Positions 22,828 through 33,594 of a DNA stretch of 64,000 nt are shown piece after piece (position 1 is the stretch's first letter; each line of letters starts with the position of its first letter). The position numbers and the translations under genes were made by a program. The stretch is taken from positions 1-64,000 of the forward strand of contig JALJCO010001367.1 of the NCBI GenBank assembly GCA_023101725.1. The letters run 5' to 3'. A model generated the notes under the pieces. That model was not told the origin of the DNA. It was given only the letters and a program-made list of their open reading frames with translations, and ran no database searches. The DNA comes from Atherinomorus stipes. Its lineage: Eukaryota; Chordata; Actinopteri; Atheriniformes; Atherinidae.

Positions 22828-23073
22828 ATATGAAGAGTTCATTTGCAAAAACAGACAAACACCATTGTGGAAAAACGGAGTTAACTGCTTTTGTTACTGT
22901 CCGGTACAAACCTCTTATCTCCATTTAACATCATTAAAACCCTCCACTTCATGTGAGCTTGATTTGGTGAAAATATTCAAAAAGTAAATGAAGAGTTTAT
23001 GTGCAAAAAGCAGTTAACTCTGTTTTTTTTTCTAAATGGCGTTTGTCTATTTTTGCAAATAAACTCTTCATAT
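22828..23073. repeat. Second internal hairpin of copy A
   Basis: ATGAAGAGTTCATTTGCAAA near 22829 is inverted as TTTGCAAATAAACTCTTCAT at 23053-23072, and homology continues inward through AACGGAGTTAACTGCTTTTG, giving arms of about 70 bp. Confidence 0.8.
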
Positions 23074-23362
23074 TTATCTTATATTCTGTTTTTTATTTGC
23101 CTCATTATATCTCTGAATCTAACATCTCTCTATCAGGATGAATTTCATTTTGCGTTTACCACATGCTCTTCTGAACTTTCCGTGGCGCAGGGAGAGCGCA
23201 CGCTAAATCCTCATTTAAATCCTGCTGTTTGCGCCTGTTACAGATCGCAAGTGTAATCTTTGTAGATCACCCGCAAACGCTAAAATGACAGCGCACGCTA
23301 TTTTTTTTGCGAGGCAAAGACATTAGACTCGCAATTTGGAGTCTTTGTAAATCAGGCCCCAA

Positions 23363-24243
23363 GTGTCTGCATTCACTCAGGGACATCAGACTTCTTGAAG
23401 TAGAAGACAATAAAAATTCATTTTGGCAGAATGTGATTAAACTTCTTGGCTCTTGGATTTTTCCAGCACCAGATGGGTCGTCCTCGTCTTTGCAGGTGGG
23501 GACTGCCAGCCTTCCCTCATGTAAATCATCAAAAGGAGAAAATCTGCTGCCTTTGCAGAAGAGCCAAGATATTTAGCGAGATTTCAGATCCTCTGATAAC
23601 TTTCTTTTAATAAAACTGCTAGCAACAAGTGTAGTGACACTTTCTGGTCTTATTGGAAACTTTTGAGACCGACGTGAAAGAACGTTTAGTTTACTGCGCG
23701 CTGCAGTGGCCCCTCCCCCGTCTCAGAGGCTCCAGGAGCTGCAGACACAGCAGGATATTCGCCTCTGCTCCATGAACCAGACTGAAAATAAAACTAAAAG
23801 CTAGCACTGATTGTCAGATATTAATTCCTCTTAGTGAAGAATGTGGACAGAAACATTTCATTTAAAGTTCTGTAAGATGTAAAAATTAGAAAACAGACAG
23901 TTTAACAGTTGGTTAAAGTTCTTAAAATAGTGAACTTTAACCAGGTCTATTCAAATTTGACCAGGGATCCTTTCATTTCTTTCTCTACTTTGTTTTTTCT
24001 TTTTTAGTTGAAATGCAAATAAATGCCTTGGCTAAGGACACAAATAGAGCTGGAGTTTACAAATACGAAGAATCAAAATTGGGAATTGTTAGGATTCAGT
24101 ATCGAAAGAAGGGAATTGAATCAGAACTGGAATCGTTAAAATTCAAACGATGCCAACCCTATTCAGCACAGACTTGAGGAAGTGACACGCCTCACAAAGA
24201 CAATGACAACAGCCGAATGATGATTATTATGTAATACCATATA
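23363..24243. other. No gene recognised; hAT-like fragment near 24030-24163
   Basis: The fragment (GGGAATTG, TCGTTAAAATTCAAACGATG, CCAACCCTATT) reads in reverse like the ends of the 'AGGGATGGGAATC' repeat at 4713. It is degenerate and has no duplication I can see. Confidence 0.4.
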
Positions 24244-25051
24244 CCATAGACCAGTGCTTCCTCACCCCTTTTTGAGCCAGTGTCCCCCTGCCCAATATCA
24301 AGGTCTCCTACCGCCCCCTACATTAAAATGTAGAATAAAACTATGTTCACACTGCTCGTCTTCACACAATTTCTGCTCTATGGAGATATATTTTTTGTAA
24401 GTGTTCATTATGATGTAAACATGACCTCCATCAAGACTCTACGACCATGAGGTGTTGTACATTCTTTTAAACATTATTTACATTTCCCTGCATCCCACCT
24501 CCTCCTGTGACTTTCATCTAATTTCAGTGATATGATGAAATCATTCAGATGAAATGTGACGTGATCACACAGGTCGAGGTTACTGAACACATCAGATGTG
24601 GATCTGATTTAGGACGACACAGAAAGCGGACTGGGTTTGATTCATAAAAATTACATTTGTGCTGTTCAAATAGGATGTAAAAAAAAGAGAAAAAAAATTA
24701 ATCCAGTCATCTTCATAGACCAGGAGATGACATACAGCTAAAAGTCAGAATAGAACCAGGTCCATCTGAGCTGAGAGACGGTGGACAACTCTGGGAACAC
24801 ACCACCTGCACTAACAGGTGATCTAACACTGCCCACCGATGCTGCACTGGGTTACATCCAGTGGATCTGACTGACTCCTGATGCTGCAGTGATCAATCGG
24901 GAGGGAAAAACTCTGCCATATGGAGTTTCCCGGTCAATAACAGCCATACTACCCTGCAAATCTGGACAAAAACCTGGAGACGACACCATACCCCTCAACA
25001 CCTGTACATCAGCTGTGGGCTCAACGTACACAGACGCCGCGTGGGTATTAA

Positions 25052-25530
25052 TGCTGCGTTCCATTTTCATCGGAACTGGGAAGTGGGAACTGGGGGGTGA
25101 CGTCACACCCGACCAACTTGCGTTCCAGCTCACTGGTCGGAAAACCAGTTAGCAACCTAGCAAAACAACATGTTTGCTAAGGCTATTGTTATTAGCCGTT
25201 GTTGGCACAGCTGGCGTTGTAGTTCACATATATGACATGAAAAATGTGAATTACACTATAGCAGCTTCCCCGTACATCTATATAAACCAATACTACGTGT
25301 ACGATTGATTTATGCAACAAAATATTAGTAAGAAGTGTAAATAAATGTAACATTACAGAAGCTTCTAAAACTGCTAACACAGGGCGCGGCCATCTTTAAA
25401 TCTGAACTCGGAGCAGCGAGAGTTGTCCGAGTTTCCGAGTGGGAAATCCGACTTCAGGGGGGCGATCCAGTTGAAACTTCCTACTCGGAACTGGGAATTT
25501 CCGACTTCCGAGTTGAAATGGAACGCAGCA
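25052..25530. mobile_element. PIF/Harbinger-type MITE (479 bp)
   Basis: Ends TGCTGCGTTCCATTT and, reversed, TGCTGCGTTCCATTTCAACT, flanked by TAA (25049-25051 and 25531-25533). Related in subterminal sequence to 6748-7497. Confidence 0.88.
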
Positions 25531-25659
25531 TAAATCCAGCTTTACTATCTAATGTGCACTCAGAGCACCAACCCAAGCATGTAGCTAACAACATGAACGG
25601 ACGACACTCATGTCTACTGAGCGTTGGCACAAGAACGAAGCACAAGAACGAAGCCCAAG

Positions 25660-26068
25660 CTTGTTCTGGTCTACTCACTTTTCTCATCCTCCTCGACCTA
25701 AGTTGATACAATTTCTCACGCTATTCTCCAGAGACTGTCTTCCATCAGCATCCCATACTCCTCTAGACAGGTTTTATTCTTATCTTTCAGGCCGCTCTCA
25801 GTTCATTCAACTCAAGTCCTTCAGATCCCACCCCTCCCCCGTTACATCTGATGTGCCCCAGGGCTCAGTCCTGGGCCTCTTCTCTTCATTATCTATCTCC
25901 TTCCCCTTGGCAATATTTTCCGTAAATACAACATCCAACTGCTTCGCGGATGACACCCAGCTCTACCTCTCTAGCAAGCCCATCTCCACTCTCCCTCCTT
26001 CCTCACTAATTTCCTGCTTATCTGAAATAAAATCCTGGTTCACGTTTCTCCTGACTCTGATTGGTTGA
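25660..26068 (+). pseudogene. L2-type LINE reverse transcriptase fragment
   Basis: The frame from 25610 reads [30 protein letters not shown] and [13 protein letters not shown], then [10 protein letters not shown]. These are RT motifs of the L2/CR1 group: the PQGSVLG box and the ADD catalytic box. The upstream LILLDLS motif is in another frame just before 25706, followed by a deletion. Endonuclease and 3' end are missing, and indels lie between the PQGS and ADD boxes. It is a dead 5'-truncated fragment lying inside the hAT element. Confidence 0.8.
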
Positions 26069-26227
26069 TATAAGTGTCAATAATCAAAATTAAATCAATG
26101 GAATACCAATGCCTCCCTAGAGCACATAAACCCCTCCCTTTTAAGAATAAAACTCCCAGCCCCACCTGATGGCCCCTGAACTCCCCTGGGGGTAGTACCG
26201 CCCCCGTTGAGAAACACTTCTATAGAG

Positions 26228-26754
26228 GATAAATGTCAACAGATTGACAGGTCATAGATTGAGCTCTGAAATATCTACAAGCAGGATTGTAATCCGTGGA
26301 TGTGCTGGATGACCATTCTGACTTCAGGCTTGTAGAAAACAGCTTTACACACAACATGTGTGACAGTCTGGAGAATAGCATGAAAGCGAGGTATTTCAGT
26401 GGATGTGAAATATGGATGTAGCGACAGTGTGAACTTCACCTGTTTTTGGTTAAATCAACGACATGATCAGAAGAAATGATGTGAGCTGATAACACGAATG
26501 ACGTCTGGGAAAACTGAACTCATTTATCATTTTATGCGGAAACAGCTGTGGGAGATGTTTTGGGGCTAATGCTGAGCAACTGAGCTTTCCAACAGCTTTG
26601 CAGCAATCTCACAGTCTTTCAACACAACCACTGACTTCAGAGCGGGGGGGGGGCTGCCCCAGGGTGCCCGGGGTGGTCAAAGCACCCCAACAGAACCCTC
26701 CAAAAGCTTTGTGTTTCAACTTTTTTTAAATGTATTTTATTTTACTCGCAGTTA
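26228..26754. other. No gene recognised
   Basis: A G-rich run at 26644-26651 and no recognisable frames or element ends. Confidence 0.5.
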
Positions 26755-27111
26755 ATTTTTTGCATATTAAGGTAAATTATGTCACTAAGACACTGTTTCA
26801 GATCACTTTGTCTTTCGCTCCCAATTTAAGCTGTAAAAACTTGTTTTCAGACCTCCTGTACAAGTTCATACACACAAGTTTCTTGTACTAAAAAATATCA
26901 AGACGTTAGACAAGTGGAAACTTGCTTAAAACAAGCTGTGAAAAACTCATTTCAAGTTTCTTAAGTGATAAACACTTAAAACTCGTCTGGTAATGCTGAT
27001 TTTTAGTGTTGTCGCTTTCTCATTTTAAGAGAAAAGATATTAAAACAAAAACAACTAAGCAGGATTTCCAGAAGTGATTTCAGAGGTGAACATCTAACAG
27101 TGAAACAGCGG

Positions 27112-27290
27112 CTGGGTGGTGGAGCAGGTTGTCTCAAACTCAGAAGATCATGAGTTCAAGCCCCAGGTCATCCAAACCAATCTGACCCTTGGTAAAAGAA
27201 GCCTTCACCAAACTTCATCCAGGTACATGCAGGTTTGGAGGTTGGTGGATGATGTGTTGCTCCTTCACAAATGCTGCCATACAAGAAAAG
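27112..27290 (+). repeat. tRNA-like core of fold-back copy 2
   Basis: GGTGGTGGAGCAGGTTGTCT with GAGTTCAAGCCCC about 25 bp downstream resembles RNA polymerase III box A and box B of a tRNA or SINE head. Confidence 0.5.
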
Positions 27291-27420
27291 CTTTTTAGCA
27301 AATTTGAAAAAAAAAAAAAAAAGATCTTGTTTTAAGAGTTTTTTTTATTTTAAAATGAAAAAGATCAACACTCAAAAGATGCATTACCAGACTAGTTTTG
27401 AGGGATTTTTTTTTTATTAA

Positions 27421-28040
27421 AGGGACATTGTGTAATCGGGAGCAGCTCCCTCGTACTTTTCATGCTGCATTCGCGTGAAACCGGGCAGACCGACGACATC
27501 CGCTGCATGTAAAGTTATCACCAGCCTCTATGTGAAGACGGGGTCCGTCAGTTACAGTGACATCAGTCCACATCTGTTCGGTTGTCATGGCGATGTCGTA
27601 TTGTTTTCCCTGACCCATGTTTTACAGTCTTTCGCTCGGCTTTATTGATTAAAATGACATCTGGTTTGTTACCAACGGCCGTCTGCCCGACTGCACATGA
27701 ACGCAGCATCAGTGAGATGCTAGTTTCTCCCACTGCAGCGCGGTGACTTTTCAAAGGCATTACCTCGAACTGAGCTGAAAACTCCGGTGTGTCCGGTGAG
27801 TTTCTGTGTTTTCCTACCGTCACGCTTCTCCCGAACGCAAAAACATGGCGATACGACATGGCAGCCTTCATCGAGCCGCCCCGCTCGATGTGTAAATGAA
27901 TGATACGAACGGCAAATTTAGAACTTAGAGGAGCACTGCAGTTTGTTGATGGGAGTGATTACTGATAAATGAAAAAACACTTTTGAACCAAATAATCAGT
28001 TTTTGTGAATAAAACACAGGAGAACTTACACAATATCCCT
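27421..28040. mobile_element. TTAA-type MITE nested in fold-back copy 2 (620 bp)
   Basis: Ends AGGGACATTGTGTAA and, reversed, AGGGATATTGTGTAA, flanked by TTAA (27417-27420, 28041-28044). The empty site is visible in copy 1 near 13197. No coding capacity recognised. Confidence 0.9.
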
Positions 28041-28222
28041 TTAAATGAGGGACTTGAAATGATTTTTTATATCTTGTTTAAATATATTTCTCCCTGTCTA
28101 GAGTTTTTTATTTCAAGAAATCTTACCAAGTGTAATTAACTTACTACATGGACAGATAATTTCACTTGATTATAGTCTGATTCTTCTCAATGTCAGTGTT
28201 TTTTTACACTAAATTTTGTGGT

Positions 28223-28666
28223 GTACTTCAAAGAATTGTGTTTTACTGTCCAAACAAGGGGTTATAAATAATGCACCTTTGATATGAAATAGTGAGCAGT
28301 GAGACAGCAGAACAGTGACACGCAGTACTGTTATTGTTTACTATGGATTCTAATAAAATCCATCCCCTGCCCTTATTCAGAAGAAGAAAATGCAGGTTTA
28401 ATGGCAGACCATCCATCGTCCCTGAGAAAGTCACGCTGAAACTGTCTGCTGGGAGATGAAGCAAAAACCCGCTGTCCTTCACCACACGAGCTGTTATCAG
28501 GCTGATAACTACATCCTTTTATCTGCGATGCTAAAGATGACACTACTTAAAAGTCATGATTATTCCATCAAATCTGCTCAGCAACTGCAAAACAATTGTT
28601 GCAGAAATGTTTTTAAGCGGATGATGAGAATGTGGTTAACGCTGTTCACCAAATTTGTTTCTGATC
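28223..28666. other. No gene recognised
   Basis: Short frames only; nothing recognisable. Confidence 0.5.
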
Positions 28667-28669
28667 CAG

Positions 28670-30063
28670 GGGTCTCATTTATAAATGTTGCGTATGCACA
28701 AAACGGGGCCTGAAATTGGCGTATGCCAGTTTTCATGCAAAAGTTGTGATTTATAAAAAGCAAACTTGACGGGAAAATGTGTGTCTCTCACGTTAATTCT
28801 GACCCGTGCGTACGCCGGTTTTGGAGACTGGGGAAACTGGCGACACAGATGGTGAGGGGGGGAACTGAAACCACACAGCATCATGATTCCCCCGCTGGCA
28901 GCGCGGGGTCCTGTCACTTGTATCTAAGAGATATTGTGCCCTTGCTGCTTGGTTGGTGGTTGGTGCAATTGACTTCTACATAGGAGACTTGAGATCGATC
29001 CCCGTCCAGGCTCTCCCTTTGTTCTGTCACACTCAAACATTTATTATTTCTGCTGCACAGTTGAGCTGAAACTATAAGAACCTTTCAAATAAATAAAAAG
29101 GTCCAAAAGCAAACTAATATGTTAAATCAACTTTTCATCAAAGTTTTCTCACCACCATCTTCATCTACCAATGATCACCATGGTAATATATTTACCACAT
29201 TGATACAGTACAAAGATTCTGACAAGGTGTGCGGCAGTCAGACCGATAGATGTATAAACATATTAATACAGTGGGGACACTGATGCTGCATCGGTGCTGC
29301 TGGAGGATCGACAGATGGGAAAATTAGAAGGGAGCACATTTTCAGGATTTCCTGGCCCAATGATGCCCAAAAGCCCAGCACTTTTGTCTGGACCCAGATA
29401 GACCGACCACCGAAACCGTGCCCACCCCGACGCATCAGCGGCTGCTGACCACAGCTGCTGCTGAGGCTGATGGCTCTGCATTGGAGCCATCAGCCTCACC
29501 AAAGACCAGCGGAGGTGTTTGCAGGCGAGGGGAGGACACGGGAGGGGGAATCGCGCTGCACCACACCAAACAGGTGTTCTGTGTTCTGCACACAGTCGCT
29601 CTGACACAGAGTTTCCTCCACAGCGACTTCTGGAACAGACCTTTGTTGCATCTTTCACCGCCACAACGACCTGCTGTCACTCAGCAGACTTTCCTTCATC
29701 TGTGTTTCCTGTGACGCCCAAATAAAATGATTTTGTGAGGCTCCACTTCACCAACAAACACCTCCACTTCAGTCTCCGCGAAATGGCGTTTTATTGTCTT
29801 TTCGGTCGCCAGGATTCAGCTGGCTCATGTATATGCAGAAACATCCATGAGGTACTTTGCATTGACCATTTATGGGAGAAAGTGGGCGTGTAGGGGGCGG
29901 GATACGAGCCAAATTCACCTGCGCAAACTTCCAGGAAGGGTGTGATTTATAAAGGGGAAATTGCTTGAATCTGTACGTATGCATGCTTTTATAAATCTCA
30001 ATATTTTTTGGCGTACATACACTTTTAGTAAAGATCCTACGCACAGTTTTATAAATGAGACCC
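28670..30063. mobile_element. Harbinger-like element (1.39 kb)
   Basis: Ends GGGTCTCATTTATAAA and, reversed, GGGTCTCATTTATAAA, flanked by the 3-bp duplication CAG (28667-28669, 30064-30066). 'GCGTACGC'-type words recur near both ends, as in the fish PIF/Harbinger family with 'TCATTTATAAA' termini. Near 28940-29010 is a tRNA-like tract with a box-B-like GAGATCGATCCCC. The internal frames show no domain I recognise. Confidence 0.8.
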
Positions 30064-30066
30064 CAG

Positions 30067-30894
30067 ATCATGATCTGAGCAGGGAATATAAACTGTTACC
30101 AAAGTTACCAGGACTCAACAGTCACACATGCTGGACTCAAACAACCCTCACGTTCATGTCAGCATGCATGCATCAGTTTCAAAGCTGTTGTTATCAGAGC
30201 TGACTAAAAGAAGTCACTGTTCCATTTCTTGCCTCCTCTGGTGATGACGTCCGTCTCACTTCAATGGCATATAAGTCGAGTGAAATGGAAAAGTTTTGCC
30301 TGCAGTGTGAAAGTAGATTTTCACGTTTAACACAGAATAACAAGCTAAACTGAGAAGATTTGTTGCAATTTGCTGGTTTCTGAGATTTTATGAATTAGGA
30401 TAAGAAATTTTCCTCTGGGATAGAAGTGTCTTTCATTTCACTTCATCATTCGTCTACATTTCTAAGGAACTGGACTATTTTACATTAAAATGAATTGAAA
30501 TTGGAATTAATTTGATCTAGTTAAACAGAATTTGCCTTTTTTGTAATTCTACATCAAACTCATGTTGAATGAGGTTAAAGGTCGTCGTCAGTGATAACCG
30601 TAGCTCTTATGATATTGAAAATGAGGCTGATGTAAAAAATCCATCTTCTTTCAGCCATTAACATCTGTTTGGCTTTATTCAATGCTATGCCACTGCGTGC
30701 TGCATTTTACTAGACCCAAATAAAACTGCATGGTTTTCTGATAGCAACCACGCTGAGTCTGGTATTTTCTCCAAAATGCTGGCTAATATGCTTTCACACT
30801 GACTAGAAGACGCTGATTTTATGAAACTGAAAGATCATCTGAAAAAAGTCACCATAGCCAACAGAATACGATCTCAGATGAAAAACAACCCTTA
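30067..30894. other. No gene recognised
   Basis: AT-rich sequence, no domain-bearing frames. Confidence 0.5.
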
Positions 30895-30914
30895 CCAAAA
30901 AGAAGTATTCCTTA

Positions 30915-31500
30915 AGTACATGTCATCAAGTATACTCAAGTATACCAAAGTATATCCCCCAAGTGTACTTTGCTAATAGTGTACTACCAGTATACTAACA
31001 AGTGTACTTCTTGGGACTAAATTGGCCCAATTTAAGTATTTAAAAGTACACTTTTAAGTATACTTAAAGTAATCTTCTGGTATACTGTGAGTGTACTTCT
31101 ACTAAAACTTCAAGCTTACTTTTAGAAAGTACACTTTAAAGTATACTTCTAGGTATATTGTTAGTTTATTTTATTATTGTTTTTTGTTTTTTTAGATACT
31201 GTTATGATCCATTAGGAGAAATTAGGGCTCTGTATTTCACCCAGGGAGCAGTTGATGGGGGTTAAGGACCTTGTTCACCTGCGTGGTGTGTCAGGGACTC
31301 GAACCCGGGCACTTTGCTAAAGCTTTCTTTTACTTTTATAAAGTATACTTTTAAGTATACTAAAAGTATTCTTCGATGTATACTGTTAGTTTTCTAGCAG
31401 TAAACTTTTCAATGCCCTTTTAGTTTAAGAAAGTAGACTTTTAAGTATACAGAAAGTAACCTTTTAGGTTTGCTATGGGTTTACTGATAATACACTTACA
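30915..31500. repeat. AAGTATACTT palindrome-rich repeat, interrupted by a SINE fragment
   Basis: Many AAGTATACTT, AAGTACACTT and AGTATACT words, irregularly spaced and largely self-complementary, from 30920 to 31480. The array is split at about 31197-31315 by a SINE piece. Confidence 0.75.
31197..31315 (-). mobile_element. SINE fragment, minus strand
   Basis: Reverse strand reads GTGCCCGGGTTCGAGTCCC (box B of a tRNA), then AACAAGGTCCTTAACCCCC and AACTGCTCCC, and ends TACAGAGCCCTAATTTC. The same order occurs in the SINE at 43671-43915. The box A half is missing. Confidence 0.8.
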
Positions 31501-31507
31501 GTTTTTA

Positions 31508-32133
31508 GGGCCTGATTTACAAAGAATCCAAATTGCGAGTCTAATGTCTTTGCCTTGCAAAAAAAATAGCGTGCGCTGTCATTTTAGCGTTTGCGGGTGA
31601 TCTACAAAGATTACACGCGCAATCTGTAACAGGCGCAAACAGCAGGATTTAAATGAGGATTTAGCGTGCGCTCTCCCTGCGCCACGGAAAGTTCAGAAGA
31701 GCATGTGGTAAACGCAAAATGAAATTCATCCTGATAGAGAGATGTTAGTTTCAGAGACATAATGAGGCAAATAAAAAACAGAATATAAGATAAATATGAA
31801 GAGTTCATTAGCAAAAATAGACAAACACCTTTTAGAAAAAACGGAGTTAACTGCTTTTGCACATAAACTCTTCATTTACTTTTTGAATATTTTCAGCAAA
31901 TCAAGCTCACATGAAGTGGAGGGTTTTAATGATGTAAAATGGAGATATAACGTTTGTACCCGACAGCAACAAAAGCAGTTAACTGTTTTTCCACAGTGGC
32001 ATTTGTCTGTTTTTGCAAATGAACTCTTCATATAATAACTAAAAATAAAAACGATGCAGCAGGTTTCCCTGTGGATCGTAAGAAGAGGCCAGTTTAAGGA
32101 CGTGGATAAGGACACGCTGGTAAAGATGATCTG
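31508..32133 (-). mobile_element. Truncated copy C of the 1.44-kb Harbinger-like element
   Basis: Starts GGGCCTGATTTACAAAG and follows copy B (same orientation) with few differences through the second internal hairpin, then diverges after 32133, losing the other half and terminus. Confidence 0.85.
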
Positions 32134-33046
32134 TGTGATAGTGTGGTCTAATTGGAGCAAATGAATTACGTAGAATGATAAACCTACATAGAATGATAAG
32201 CTGCTGTCTGATTCAACCGTTTTGATTACAAAGCAAAGCAAAGAAACAAAGCTGACTGACCATAAACAGGGACTTTGATTCTCACTCTGACATTCACATG
32301 GCCTCATCAGTGCACAACAGATCATATTATACCCCCAAAACCCCAGAAAAGTGAAATTTGATGTCATGGATCCTTTGAGGTTTGGGTGGGCCGCAAAGAT
32401 TTTCACATTTTAAAGTGGGCCTTGGCATTCTGAAGTTTGGGAATGGCTGATCTAGAGTGTATTAATCAAAAACCATGAATAGAAAGGAAAACATTTAACA
32501 GTCTTATGGGAGATTTCAGTGTTAGAGATGTGATCGGATTATTTATGGAAGATGCCGCTTTCGAGTTTACATTATGTAGACTGAGATGAATAAGCCGACT
32601 GGGTCATCAGCTCTGGCATTTCACTCTGATGGAGGGAAAAAGGAAATTCTCATGCATTTCCATTAATCATCATACAGCTGGCAACTCTGACTGCCTCACA
32701 CATAAAACCTGCAGGTACAAGGACGACAGACAATCTGAAGCTCCTGTTTATGCCTTCAGGCAATCTGCTCTTCATTCTCCCTGTCTGTGGGAGGAATACA
32801 CTGGAAACACACACACACACCTTGGATGACGGTGCAATAACAGGGGAAAGGCCGGATAGATGGAGCCATCACAAAGTCTGAGATGAAGGGCTATTTAAGA
32901 GTCCAGCAGAGACTTATTCTTGTCAAAGCCCTGCACAGGTGAGGTCAGTCAACCAATCCCTGGCCAATGCATATTTCATTAACCCTTGGCTGCCTGAGAC
33001 CCGGATGGAGCTCCCAAATAACCACCCATGAATACCTCAAGGCTAT
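32134..33046. other. No gene recognised
   Basis: 32330-32455 resembles a degenerate hAT end; the rest is not assigned. Confidence 0.45.
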
Positions 33047-33050
33047 TTAA

Positions 33051-33590
33051 AGGTACAGTATGTAAAAACATCAAAGGTCAATGGCAGAAAATGTGATATA
33101 TAATTCACAACTGTTTTTCTTCTGATGTGTAATCGCTGCACTAGAATAGCTGTTTTCTGTTTTTTTCTTAGAATGAATCATTTATATGTACTTGCTGGGC
33201 GGTGCAGATATGGAAGCTGCCATATTTGTTCCACTATTTTTACTACGGTGTTCCTGAATGGACAAAACAATGTGGGTGAAGTAAGAACCCTCTGAACTTT
33301 AAAACTGCTGTTCCAGCTTTGTTTAATGGGAGTTAAAGCACTGTTTGGGATCAGTGATGCCTTAAAAGACATAAAAAGTAGTTATTCATAGTACAGTTAT
33401 AGCTACACAGTGACCCTGGGTCCACTCACAGATGAAAACATCTTTATCTCTGGGAGAATTTTGGCCACTAAAGGCCACTGTACATTCACAACATTGCTTG
33501 GAATATGAAGTCATTTGAAAAAAAAAACATCCTTTCTTTCGAATACCCATCTTTAGCACTAGATGTCAGAAATTCTTACAAACTGTACCT
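33051..33590. mobile_element. TTAA-type MITE (540 bp)
   Basis: Ends AGGTACAGTATGTAA and, reversed, AGGTACAGTTTGTAA, flanked by TTAA (33047-33050 and 33591-33594). The right TTAA is shared with the next element. Confidence 0.88.
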
Positions 33591-33594
33591 TTAA

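Larger units (their letters stand above)
21919..23359 (+). mobile_element. 1.44-kb Harbinger-like element, copy A
   Basis: Ends GGGCCCGATTTACGAA and reverse-complement GGGCCTGATTTACAAA, flanked by the 3-bp duplication CAA (21916-21918, 23360-23362). Copy B (45866-47305, opposite orientation) is nearly identical over the full length and has its own duplication TGA; copy C (31508-32133) is truncated. The 3-bp duplications and GCGCAAA-rich ends suggest PIF/Harbinger, but the target is not the usual TWA. Internally there are two hairpins (22571-22671 and 22828-23073) and no transposase. Confidence 0.85.
24252..26219. mobile_element. hAT-type element hosting a Harbinger MITE and an L2 fragment
   Basis: Left end CAGTGCTTCCTCA, right end in reverse AAGTGTTTCTCAAC. 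Flanks CCATAGAC (24244-24251) and CTATAGAG (26220-26227) agree at 6 of 8, consistent with an aged 8-bp hAT duplication. Inside are a Harbinger-type MITE (25052-25530) and an L2-like reverse transcriptase relic (25660-26068). Either the LINE entered the hAT, or part of it was carried. Confidence 0.65.
26755..28222. mobile_element. Fold-back element, copy 2 (left end missing), with nested TTAA element
   Basis: Homologous to 12560-13398 in the same orientation, beginning at TGCATATTAAGG. It ends AAATTTTGTGGTG, matching the copy 1 end with two changes. The tRNA-like core is at 27112-27290. A 620-bp element interrupts it at 27421-28040; copy 1 is continuous at that point. Confidence 0.78.

Noticed and set aside
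29263..29664. 133-codon minus-strand frame inside the 28670-30063 element as a transposase gene
   Set aside because: No DDE or Myb motif and overlapping frames on both strands; treated as chance.
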